Origin: an uncultured Clostridium sp.
GTDB taxonomy: Bacteria > Bacillota_I > Bacilli_A > RF39 > UBA660
Assembly (NCBI GenBank): GCA_905193755.1
Contig: CAJJPX010000023.1
Location: 1 to 13,140, forward strand
Direction: 5' to 3'
Length of the DNA stretch: 13,140 nt
Shown: piece by piece, positions 6,590-13,078 of the stretch
Layout: the number at the start of each line of letters is the position of its first letter
How positions within the stretch are numbered: the stretch's first letter is position 1
Position numbers and translations under genes: made by a program
Notes under the pieces: generated by a model
Told to the model about the DNA's origin: nothing
The model's input: the letters and a program-made list of their open reading frames with translations, nothing else
Database searches by the model: none

Positions 6590-7408
6590 TTATTTACCTT
6601 TGTATTTAAATAGTACACTCGGCCTATGACCTTCTCCAGTTTTAATTTTGTCAGTCTTTTCAACTTTGTTAGCAATTATCCTTCTAAAAGCTGGATCAAG
6701 TAGTTTTTTATTAAGTATTACTTCATATACTTGCTGAAGTTCACCTAGTGTGAAATATTCACTCATCATGTTAAATACTATATCAGTGTACATTATCTTA
6801 TTTTTTAGTCTTTCAATTCCACTTACTATTACGAGTGGATGGTCAAATGCTAATGAATCATTTTTTACTATATCAAATTTATATCTATCAGTTGTACTTT
6901 CTTTAAGAGTTTTACTTACTACAAAATTTAAAGTTTCATTTCCATTATCAAGTGTTACATTAAAACCTTTTTCATCTTCAATATAACTTATGTTGAACCA
7001 AGATGCGTTTTCGTATAAAGAATCATTAAGTTTATTTTTATCTACTAGAGCTATGTATGAGACACTTAATACTCTCATTCTTGGATCTCTATCAATACTG
7101 TCAAATGTGTATAGTTGTTCCATAAATATGTTATGTAGATTTGTTTCACTTGCTAAGACTCTTCTTGCAGCTTCTTCTGTAGTTTCAGTATTCTTTACAA
7201 ATCCTCCTGGAAGACACCATTTTCCTTTAAATGGATATTCTTTTCTTTTGACAAGTAAGACACTATAAAATTTATCTTTAAGTTTTCTATAATTATTTTG
7301 TACTCCGTTTGATACGCTTAATAGTAAAACATCACTTGTTACTGATGGGTGATCGTATATGCTTGCATCATAGTTTTTTAAAAATTCTTCTTCGCTTTTA
7401 TATTCCAT
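6590..7408 (-). CDS. nrtR: NrtR-type Nudix transcriptional regulator of NAD metabolism
   Basis: A 272-aa protein with the NrtR layout: a Nudix domain (residues about 22-160) fused to a C-terminal winged helix (about 210-272: FTLGELQQVYE, FRRIIANKVEKT, GEGHRPSVLFKY). FDSIDRDPRMRVLSVSYIAL is typical of the ADP-ribose-sensing Nudix fold. The Nudix box (69-91) keeps Gly69, Glu75, Arg83 and Glu88, but the two other metal-binding glutamates are Val84 and Ser87 and the late Gly is Asn90, so hydrolysis is probably lost. NrtR proteins bind operator palindromes and release them on sensing ADP-ribose or NAD-related ligands. It sits in the operon it would control, 9 bases after pncC with AAGGAGG overlapping the pncC stop, so it should autoregulate. 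The likely operators are the palindromes before pncA. Confidence 0.92.
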   Translation of the reverse strand: MEYKSEEEFLKNYDASIYDHPSVTSDVLLLSVSNGVQNNYRKLKDKFYSVLLVKRKEYPFKGKWCLPGGFVKNTETTEEAARRVLASETNLHNIFMEQLYTFDSIDRDPRMRVLSVSYIALVDKNKLNDSLYENASWFNISYIEDEKGFNVTLDNGNETLNFVVSKTLKESTTDRYKFDIVKNDSLAFDHPLVIVSGIERLKNKIMYTDIVFNMMSEYFTLGELQQVYEVILNKKLLDPAFRRIIANKVEKTDKIKTGEGHRPSVLFKYKGK

Positions 7409-7417
7409 ATTTCCTCC

Positions 7418-7888
7418 TTATAATATTTCTATTAACTTATCAAGTATATCTTTTACTATTATTTCTTTTACTTCTTTACGTGGTTTATTTGGAACTGTTA
7501 TTTTCATATCAGTATGTGTTTTATTCTTACTATTGAAAATACTTACAAAAACTTCGTTATTATTACCACTTAAATTATTTTCATCTACCCTATTTATCTT
7601 TCCAGTTATACCTACCCCATAAGTACTTCCTGCAAACATACTAATATTTTCGCTCATTTCATGTGCTGTTTCAATGCTATAAACAGAATACTTTTCAATA
7701 ACTTTAGGGTCCACTCCCATTTTAATTTTATATTCATTTGAATAAGTAACAGCTGAAAACTTTAATACTTCACTTGAGCCATCAACGCATGTAATAGTAC
7801 TAGCAAAATATCCTCCAGTACAGCTTTCCATTGATGCAATTGTTTCTTTTTTATCTATTAATTTTTTCACTACTTCTTTTTCTTTCAT
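7418..7888 (-). CDS. pncC: Nicotinamide-nucleotide amidase (CinA C-terminal domain family)
   Basis: A 156-aa stand-alone CinA C-terminal domain, without the N-terminal COG1058 domain of full CinA. It is expected to deamidate NMN to nicotinate mononucleotide, returning NMN (for example from DNA ligase) to the NAD pathway. Motifs: ESCTGG (21-26) with the family's conserved Ser22, and VDGSSEVLKFSAVTYSNE (35-52). After GVGITG (91-96) the usual AGPGGG-type glycine loop is replaced by KINRVDENNLSGNN, so the active-site loop is unlike the well-studied enzymes. Similar loops occur, as I recall, in a branch of Bacillota homologues. Context within an NAD operon strongly supports the amidase role. The ribosome binding site is AAGAGGT before the ATG at 7888. 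Confidence 0.88.
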   Translation of the reverse strand: MKEKEVVKKLIDKKETIASMESCTGGYFASTITCVDGSSEVLKFSAVTYSNEYKIKMGVDPKVIEKYSVYSIETAHEMSENISMFAGSTYGVGITGKINRVDENNLSGNNNEVFVSIFNSKNKTHTDMKITVPNKPRKEVKEIIVKDILDKLIEIL

Positions 7889-7910
7889 AATACCTCTTTT
7901 ATATAAATTG

Positions 7911-7919
7911 ATTATAACA
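7911..7919 (-). promoter_or_regulatory. Possible internal extended -10 promoter before pncC
   Basis: In the 36-base gap between nadD and pncC the minus strand reads TGTTATAAT, a perfect extended -10 (TGn-TATAAT, hexamer 7911-7916). No good -35 lies at the usual distance, which extended -10 promoters can tolerate. It would give separate expression of pncC, nrtR and nadK. Confidence 0.35.
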
Positions 7920-7924
7920 CATTA

Positions 7925-8485
7925 TTAACTAACATATAAATTATTTCTTTTAATATAATCATAAACTTTTAAATCAATATATTTAAGTACTTCTTTGTTT
8001 TTATCTCTTAACATATTTCTCACTATTGTAGAAGATATTTCTTCACTTGATATCTTGTTTGTAACTATAAAATTATATTGTTCATATTTCTTATAAGTAA
8101 ATTCATCTATATCATTTCTTTTGATAACTATTATGTTATATTTTAATATTTCTGAAACGTTTTTCCATTTGTCAAAATCTTTTAGTAAATCATCTCCAAT
8201 AACTAAGTAAATTTTATTATTCTTATAATCATTTTGGATATTTCTAAGGATTTGATAAGTAAATTCATAATTATTATTTTTAGTATCTATTACAATGTCT
8301 TTCGTTTCATATAGTTTCAGCATGTTAATTCTATCATTAACACTTATTAGATTATTTTTATTCCAGTAACTCATTGTTGGCACTATTATAACTTTATCCA
8401 CATATTCTTTAAGTATTTTTTTAATGACTTTTATGTGTCCTTTGTGAACTGGATTGAAACTACCTACGTAAACAGCTATTTTCAT
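7925..8485 (-). CDS. nadD: Nicotinate-nucleotide adenylyltransferase
   Basis: A 186-aa enzyme that joins nicotinate mononucleotide and ATP to form nicotinate adenine dinucleotide, the shared step of de novo and salvage NAD synthesis. The nucleotidyltransferase signature G8SFNPVHKGH17 includes the HxGH active site (His14, His17). IGDDLL (96-101) with Trp107 and the C-terminal ISSTIVR (150-156) complete the NadD pattern, and the length is typical. The start overlaps the stop of the preceding 133-codon gene (ATGA, 8482-8485) and has only a weak ribosome binding site, so translation probably depends on that gene. The usual yqeK HD-domain neighbour of nadD in Bacilli is absent here. Confidence 0.96.
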   Translation of the reverse strand: MKIAVYVGSFNPVHKGHIKVIKKILKEYVDKVIIVPTMSYWNKNNLISVNDRINMLKLYETKDIVIDTKNNNYEFTYQILRNIQNDYKNNKIYLVIGDDLLKDFDKWKNVSEILKYNIIVIKRNDIDEFTYKKYEQYNFIVTNKISSEEISSTIVRNMLRDKNKEVLKYIDLKVYDYIKRNNLYVS

Positions 8486-8883
8486 ATAGTAAATTTTCTT
8501 GTTAGTTCTTTTCTTTCAAGTATTGCTTCAACTCCTGTAAAACTATAGGTTCCTCTATCATAATCTTGATATTGTTGATAATTAACAATGTCTACTATAT
8601 AGCCTTTTTCTCTTAGATGTTCACTTAATACTTCTTTTATATCAGATTCGTTTATACTGTGTGTAATCGTATGTTCAATCTTACCAAGTATTTCATCCAT
8701 CATGGTTTCTTTTGTTTCAAAACTTATTCTTGTCACTAATTCTTCTGTTTCATAAAAACCTACATATTCTTTTGTTGTTGTTATAGATATTTTAATTTTC
8801 TTACCTAGTTTATCTTGATAATGTCTTTCTAGTAGTTTTACTAAATCCTTTTTTGATATTTTTAATGTAATTTCTTCATTCAT
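8482..8883 (-). CDS. Unknown 133-aa protein inside the NAD operon
   Basis: I do not recognise this family. The protein is soluble-looking, with alternating charged helices and strands, no membrane span and no signal peptide. The N-terminus (ITLKISKKDLVKLLERHY) looks like a strand plus helix. A middle stretch (EELVTRISFETKETMMDEILGKIEHTI) and a Tyr/Gln/Asp-rich segment (VDIVNYQQYQDYDRGTYSF, about residues 97-115) follow, ending in a basic tail. It has a strong ribosome binding site (AAAGGAG) and overlaps nadD by four bases, so it must be translated at a rate tied to nadD. Its place between nadE and nadD makes a role in NAD metabolism or its control a reasonable guess, without direct evidence. 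Confidence 0.8.
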   Translation of the reverse strand: MNEEITLKISKKDLVKLLERHYQDKLGKKIKISITTTKEYVGFYETEELVTRISFETKETMMDEILGKIEHTITHSINESDIKEVLSEHLREKGYIVDIVNYQQYQDYDRGTYSFTGVEAILERKELTRKFTI

Positions 8884-8952
8884 ATATTTTTTCTCCTTTG
8901 CAATATTGTATATTTTTTAGTTATTAATTTTCTTTTGATACTGTTTAGCATT

Positions 8953-9708
8953 TTAAATTCTATCGTATACTGGTATGTTAAATTTATGTAAATTATTTGT
9001 ATGTAGTTTGTCAACTTTACTTTTTGTTTCTTTCGATACTTTTTTACCATTTATAACTGATGCGATATCTTTATATTTAACTCCTAATTTGTCTTCATCA
9101 GTTTTTCCACTTAAGCCATCACTTGGACTTTTAAATAGTACTTGTTCTGGTACTTCAAGATACTTTCCTATTTCAATTACTTCATCAACTGTATAGTTAT
9201 TTAATACTCCAATATCATATGTTGAATCTCCTCCTTTGGTAAAGTAGCCTACATAAAGTTCACATTTGTTAGATGTTCCGGCTACTAAGTATGTTCCTTG
9301 CTTTAGTTCTGAATATAAGGCTGCTACATAGTAACAAGCACTCATTCTAAGTCTTGGTTTGATATTTATATCACTATTTATAAGTTCATTATCATTAAAG
9401 TTTCCTAGAGATGATATTTCGCTTTTAAATGTATCAAATGTTTTTGTTAAATCAATATTTATTAGTTCAAAACCATATTTATCACTTACTAGTTTTGCGT
9501 CAGATGCATCAGTACTTTTAGAGTGACATGGAAGAGTTATACCAACTACATTTTTACTACCTAATGCTTTTGAAAATAAGGCTGCTACTACTCCTGAATC
9601 TTTTCCTCCACTTATACCAAGTACGACTCCTTTTAAATTGTATTTTTTATAATAATCTCTTATAAATTCTATAATCTTTTCTGTTTCTTTTTTAGCATTA
9701 AATTTCAT
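8953..9708 (-). CDS. nadE: NH3-dependent NAD+ synthetase
   Basis: A 251-aa synthetase that amidates nicotinate adenine dinucleotide to NAD using ATP and ammonia. The ATP pyrophosphatase loop is GISGGKDSG (residues 31-39, SGGKDS at 33-38). Further family motifs are KPRLRMSACYYVAALY, TSNKCELYVGYFTKGGDS and the PSDGLSGKTDEDKLGVKY segment. There is no N-terminal nitrilase-type glutaminase domain, so free ammonia rather than glutamine is the nitrogen source. The ATG at 9708 follows pncB by 9 bases, and its AGGAGG overlaps the pncB stop, a coupled arrangement. A 69-base gap follows before the unknown gene. Confidence 0.96.
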   Translation of the reverse strand: MKFNAKKETEKIIEFIRDYYKKYNLKGVVLGISGGKDSGVVAALFSKALGSKNVVGITLPCHSKSTDASDAKLVSDKYGFELINIDLTKTFDTFKSEISSLGNFNDNELINSDINIKPRLRMSACYYVAALYSELKQGTYLVAGTSNKCELYVGYFTKGGDSTYDIGVLNNYTVDEVIEIGKYLEVPEQVLFKSPSDGLSGKTDEDKLGVKYKDIASVINGKKVSKETKSKVDKLHTNNLHKFNIPVYDRI

Positions 9709-9717
9709 ATTTTCCTC

Positions 9718-11175
9718 CTACTTTAATACTTTCTTTAATTCATCATCTTGAGTTAAATTTCTGCTTTCCATAATCATTTTTCTTTTTAAAGCTAATAGAT
9801 TCTTTGATAAACCTACATGATGGATATGAGGGTTATATAGTCTTTGTGATTCTGGATATATTGTTTTCATTTCTTCTTTAGCATACTTTCTTGTTTCTTC
9901 TAAAGATGGCTCAATATAAACAAGTTCCCCGTTTATGAATATTGGTACTTGTAATTCACGAGCTATGTAGTTTTTAATTTTATGTCTTTTAAATTCACTA
10001 TGTTCATCAATTATTGTGTAACCATCACAACTTATTTCTTCATCTTTAAGAGCAATTACATCACTTACCGCATATCCAGTATCTTTATCATAAAATCTTA
10101 TTACTTTCTTAAATCCTGGGTTTGTTATTTTGTCTACATTATCGCTTATTTTTATTTTTGGTTCAATCTTGTCTTCTTTTTCAATTGCTGAAAGTTTATA
10201 TACTCCTCCGAATACTGGTGTTGACTTTGATGTTATTAAGTTTTCTCCTACTCCGAATGAGTCAATTGGTACCCCTTCGTTTAGTAATGATGTTATTGTG
10301 TATTCATCTAGTGAGTTTGAAACACAAATCTTAGTATTAGTAAGTCCTGCATCATCTAACATTTTTCTTGTTTGTTTTGATAAGTATGCTAAGTCTCCAC
10401 TATCAAGTCTTATACCTTTTAATGTATATCCATTTGGTATTAAATAATCTTTAGCTACTTTTATAGCATTTGGTACTCCGCTTTTTAGGGTATCTATTGT
10501 ATCTACTAGGAATATTGAATCGTTTGGGAAACATTTTGCATATGCTAGAAAAGCATCGTACTCATTATCATACTTCATTATATGTGAGTGTGCCATTGTA
10601 CCTAGTAGTGGTACTCCGTATCTTTTACCTGTTTCGTAACAAGAAGTTCCAATGCATCCACTTATATAAGCATCTTTTGCTCCGATGATTGCTGCGTCAC
10701 TTCCTTGAGCTCTTCTTGCCCCAAATTCCATTACTCCTTTATCTTTAGCTGCATTAGTTATTCTTCTTGCTTTTGTGGCTATTAAGCTTCCGTGATTAAA
10801 TTTATTCAAAAGATCAGTTTCAATTATTTGTGCTTCTAAAGCGTTAGCTCTAACTGTTATACAAGGTTCGCCTTTGAACATTACTGTCCCATCAGGTACT
10901 GCATAAATGTCTCCAGTAAATTTAAAATTTCTTAGGTAATTTAGAGTTTCTTCATCAAACTTGTTTAGACTTCTTAAATATTCTATATCTTCTTCAGTAA
11001 ATCTAATATTTTTAATATAATCAATTATTTCGTGAAGTCCACATATTACGTTGTACCCACCATTATCTAAGTTTTTTCTAAAGAACACATCGAAATAACA
11101 AACTTCATTATCTTTCTTATTCTTTATATCTGTGTGTTCCATTGTAAGTTCATAAAAATCAATTAACTTTTCCAT
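9718..11175 (-). CDS. pncB: Nicotinate phosphoribosyltransferase
   Basis: A 485-aa enzyme that converts nicotinate and PRPP to nicotinate mononucleotide, driven by ATP; it is the entry step of the Preiss-Handler route. Motifs: FYELTM (7-12), FGARRAQG (151-158), GTMAHSHIM (192-200) with His196 in the position phosphorylated in this family, RLDSGDL (256-262) and FGVGENL (307-313). The size fits the longer Gram-positive PncB type. Its ATG overlaps the pncA stop by one base (TAATG, 11173-11177), and the nearest GGAG is about 13 bases upstream, so re-initiation after pncA is likely. Confidence 0.96.
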   Translation of the reverse strand: MEKLIDFYELTMEHTDIKNKKDNEVCYFDVFFRKNLDNGGYNVICGLHEIIDYIKNIRFTEEDIEYLRSLNKFDEETLNYLRNFKFTGDIYAVPDGTVMFKGEPCITVRANALEAQIIETDLLNKFNHGSLIATKARRITNAAKDKGVMEFGARRAQGSDAAIIGAKDAYISGCIGTSCYETGKRYGVPLLGTMAHSHIMKYDNEYDAFLAYAKCFPNDSIFLVDTIDTLKSGVPNAIKVAKDYLIPNGYTLKGIRLDSGDLAYLSKQTRKMLDDAGLTNTKICVSNSLDEYTITSLLNEGVPIDSFGVGENLITSKSTPVFGGVYKLSAIEKEDKIEPKIKISDNVDKITNPGFKKVIRFYDKDTGYAVSDVIALKDEEISCDGYTIIDEHSEFKRHKIKNYIARELQVPIFINGELVYIEPSLEETRKYAKEEMKTIYPESQRLYNPHIHHVGLSKNLLALKRKMIMESRNLTQDDELKKVLK

Positions 11176-11750
11176 TATATATTTTCAACTCCTATTCCTT
11201 GGTTTTTCATTAGTTTTAATGCTATACCGTTATATTCATCTCTATTATGTGTCTCACTGTTAAAAGTTTCTACTGCATTTTGTGGCACCCATATTCTTAC
11301 GTTTTTATTTTTTTCATCAAAGTAGTTTACTAGTGGTATAGCTAGATTCATTACACATATATCTGTACAACAACCGGTAATTATTACTTTTTCAAGTGAT
11401 GCCATTCTTTCAATATCTTTCATAAAATTTCTAGCAAATATAGTACTTGTTGAATTTTTTTCATAACTTAACGCTTTTCCTTCATAACTTGATAATTCAC
11501 TAATTAATTCTGACTCAGGTGTTCCTTTTAAACAGTGAGGTGGATACTTTTTAAATTCTAATGAATTAGGTTCATGAGTATCTTTTATAAAAGCTATTCC
11601 TTCTTCTTCACTTAAGAATGATTCTACTAATGCTTTGATTCTTGGTGTTATATGATTAATATCTTCATCACTCATTTTTCCTTCTTTGATAAATCCATTA
11701 ACCATATCAACTACGACTAATAATTTTGTTAATTCTTCTCTCTTTTTCAT
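11175..11750 (-). CDS. pncA: Nicotinamidase (isochorismatase fold)
   Basis: A 191-aa cysteine hydrolase that converts nicotinamide to nicotinate, the first gene of the operon. The catalytic triad is visible: Asp15 (VVVDMVNGF), Lys98 (YEKNSTSTIF) and Cys132 (GCCTDICV). Metal ligands fit Asp57 and His59 (KDTHEP), Glu65 and His72 (YPPHCLKG), the Asp/His/Glu/His set seen in streptococcal PncA rather than the mycobacterial one. The ribosome binding site AAGGAG sits 4 bases before the ATG at 11750. Transcription comes from the strong promoter at 11833-11861, with palindromic operators at the -10 and in the leader. Confidence 0.95.
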   Translation of the reverse strand: MKKREELTKLLVVVDMVNGFIKEGKMSDEDINHITPRIKALVESFLSEEEGIAFIKDTHEPNSLEFKKYPPHCLKGTPESELISELSSYEGKALSYEKNSTSTIFARNFMKDIERMASLEKVIITGCCTDICVMNLAIPLVNYFDEKNKNVRIWVPQNAVETFNSETHNRDEYNGIALKLMKNQGIGVENI

Positions 11751-11763
11751 ATTTCTCCTTTTT

Positions 11764-11790
11764 TTGTTATTAATATTTTATTAATAACAA
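11764..11790. promoter_or_regulatory. Predicted NrtR operator 1 (leader-proximal palindrome)
   Basis: A perfect inverted repeat: TTGTTATTAATA (11764-11775), spacer TTT, TATTAATAACAA (11779-11790). It lies in the transcribed leader 3 bases upstream of the pncA ribosome binding site. It shares its core with a second copy centred 58 bases away. Assignment to NrtR is inferred from the cognate regulator in the same operon. Confidence 0.75.
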
Positions 11791-11803
11791 TCATTATTTT
11801 TAA

Positions 11804-11823
11804 AAGAGAACTTTTTGTCTCTT
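11804..11823 (-). other. Small hairpin near the 5' end of the NAD operon transcript
   Basis: Read on the minus strand, AAGAGA and TCTCTT pair around an 8-base loop only a few bases after the predicted start of transcription, between the two palindromes. The stem is short (6 bp); it could protect the 5' end of the message or be chance. Confidence 0.3.
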
Positions 11824-11847
11824 GTTATTAACATTATATTAATAACA
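11823..11847. promoter_or_regulatory. Predicted NrtR operator 2 (overlaps the -10)
   Basis: A near-perfect inverted repeat: GTTATTAAC (11824-11832), ATTAT, ATTAATAAC (11838-11846), with one mismatched pair in the core and flanking T/A at 11823 and 11847. It covers the -10 hexamer and the start of transcription, the classic position for a repressor. The half-sites are the same as in the palindrome at 11764-11790. Confidence 0.75.
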
Positions 11848-11861
11848 GAATTATTTGTCAA
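11833..11861 (-). promoter_or_regulatory. Consensus sigma-A promoter of the NAD operon
   Basis: Read on the minus strand: TTGACA (11856-11861), exactly 17 bases, TATAAT (11833-11838). Both hexamers are perfect. The predicted start is near 11826, giving a leader of about 75 bases. Such a strong promoter is consistent with control by repression at the overlapping palindrome. Confidence 0.88.
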
Positions 11862-11871
11862 CACTTTTCAT

Positions 11872-11899
11872 AAAAAAAAATAAAAAGTTTTACCTTTTT
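11872..11899 (-). terminator. Intrinsic terminator after the lipoprotein gene
   Basis: Read on the minus strand: AAAAAG, loop GTAAAA, CTTTTT, then A and nine T. The stem overlaps the stop codon (11898-11900). It insulates the NAD operon promoter from upstream transcription. The stem is weak, with a single G-C pair. Confidence 0.55.
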
Positions 11900-12443
11900 A
11901 TTCATTTTCATAATCATAAAGACCGTGTATTTTTTCTAAAGTAGTTCTATCTGGATTTTGTATAACCCACTCTCCATCTTCTTTATTTAGATTAAATTTT
12001 ATTTCGTAATCTACTGTTTCATCCATTTTTAGCATTTCGTCTAATCTATATTTAGTATATTTTTCTAAGTCGATTGTTGTTCCATTATCAGTTGTAAATT
12101 CATCAGTATGTTCATCATAGTATTTTTCGGCATTATTGTTTGATTTGTAAAAATCATATACAGTTATTTGTACTGTTACAGTAGCATTATCACTATTTAT
12201 TTGTTCATCTTTAATATCATATTTAATATTTTTATATTGCCTTTCTAATACTTTTCTATAGATGTCTTTATTACTATCTGATAAGTTTTCACTAGCAACT
12301 GAAGTTTCTAAGTCTTTCTTAACATTTTCTGATAAACTATTAAATTGATTTAAATAGATTTCTACTTTAGATTTTGGTGTGTTAGACATAGAACATGCTG
12401 TTAACATAAATACTATAATAAGAGTTTTAATTATCTTTTTCAT
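11898..12443 (-). CDS. Predicted lipoprotein of unknown function
   Basis: A 181-aa protein with a lipoprotein signal: basic MKK, hydrophobic core and lipobox LTAC, with Cys17 the lipidated residue. It would be anchored on the outer face of the membrane. The mature part is acidic and polar. The first half is helical (VEIYLNQFNSLSENVKKDLE). The second half has strands ending in EWVIQNPD, a layout seen in small NTF2-like/DUF4878-type lipoproteins; that resemblance is only suggestive. AGGAGG precedes the ATG at 12443. It follows the 196-aa gene by 44 bases, probably in the same transcript, and is closed by a terminator. Confidence 0.85.
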   Translation of the reverse strand: MKKIIKTLIIVFMLTACSMSNTPKSKVEIYLNQFNSLSENVKKDLETSVASENLSDSNKDIYRKVLERQYKNIKYDIKDEQINSDNATVTVQITVYDFYKSNNNAEKYYDEHTDEFTTDNGTTIDLEKYTKYRLDEMLKMDETVDYEIKFNLNKEDGEWVIQNPDRTTLEKIHGLYDYENE

Positions 12444-12487
12444 TTGATCCTCCTAATAGTATTTTTAACATTTTATAATAAAATATA

Positions 12488-13078
12488 CTATGAATTTATA
12501 AGTTCTATAATTTCGTATAATTTATTGTGTTTTTCTGTATATTCACTATTTATTTCTGTTATTAGATCGTTATACTTATTATTTGATTTGTTATTATGAA
12601 ACCATTCATAGTATAAATAATCAATTAGTTCAGTGTCATTCTTAGAATCATTTAAATAGCTTAATAATTTTTCTATTATTTGTTCTTCTTTTCTAGTAAT
12701 TAGTTTATAATTATTATTTTTGTTAATTTTCGAATATAAGAGTTTAGTTTTAGATTTATAACTTAATTCATCTAGTACTTCTCTTTCTTCATAAATATCA
12801 AGTTTACTTATCTTTGATATAATACCATCTTTACTAAAGTTAACACATACTACATCTATAGTATTAGTAAATAAACATATATAATTATCAGTTTTTATAT
12901 TTTTTAGAAATTCTTTTCGTACTTTTATATTCATAGATAGAACATTATTATAATCATAATAACTAATTACATATATTTTTACTTTATTTAATTTTATTAT
13001 TTTATCTGTATTAGTCCATTCATAGAAATTAATTAATTCATCTTTTAAATTCACTTTTATATTATAAATATAGTTCAT
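12488..13078 (-). CDS. Unknown 196-aa protein
   Basis: A 196-aa soluble protein without signal peptide or clear membrane span, very rich in Asn, Lys, Ile and Tyr. The N-terminus (MNYIYNIKVNLKDELINFYEWTNTDKI) and the following strand pattern, including NYICLFTNTIDVVCVNFSKDG, remind me of a Bacillota family of unknown function (DUF3603-like), but I hold that loosely. The C-terminal third is helical (EEQIIEKLLSYLND through LYEIIELINS). AAAGGAT precedes the ATG at 13078. It may overlap the end of an upstream membrane protein by 17 bases and lies 44 bases before the lipoprotein gene. Confidence 0.75.
   Translation of the reverse strand: MNYIYNIKVNLKDELINFYEWTNTDKIIKLNKVKIYVISYYDYNNVLSMNIKVRKEFLKNIKTDNYICLFTNTIDVVCVNFSKDGIISKISKLDIYEEREVLDELSYKSKTKLLYSKINKNNNYKLITRKEEQIIEKLLSYLNDSKNDTELIDYLYYEWFHNNKSNNKYNDLITEINSEYTEKHNKLYEIIELINS

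Noticed and set aside
6589..6675. Longer N-terminus for NAD kinase
   Set aside because: The extension overlaps the nrtR C-terminus, lacks a ribosome binding site and is not part of NadK proteins; the start at 6588 fits better.
7418..8485. Typical Bacilli nadD-yqeK-rsfS cluster
   Set aside because: Looked for HD-domain YqeK and RsfS after nadD; the next gene is pncC with no HD motif, so that arrangement is absent.
12444..12487. Short ATTTTA/TAAAAT inverted repeat between the 196-aa gene and the lipoprotein gene as a terminator
   Set aside because: The six-pair stem is all A-T with no T-run after it; such repeats are expected by chance at this base composition.
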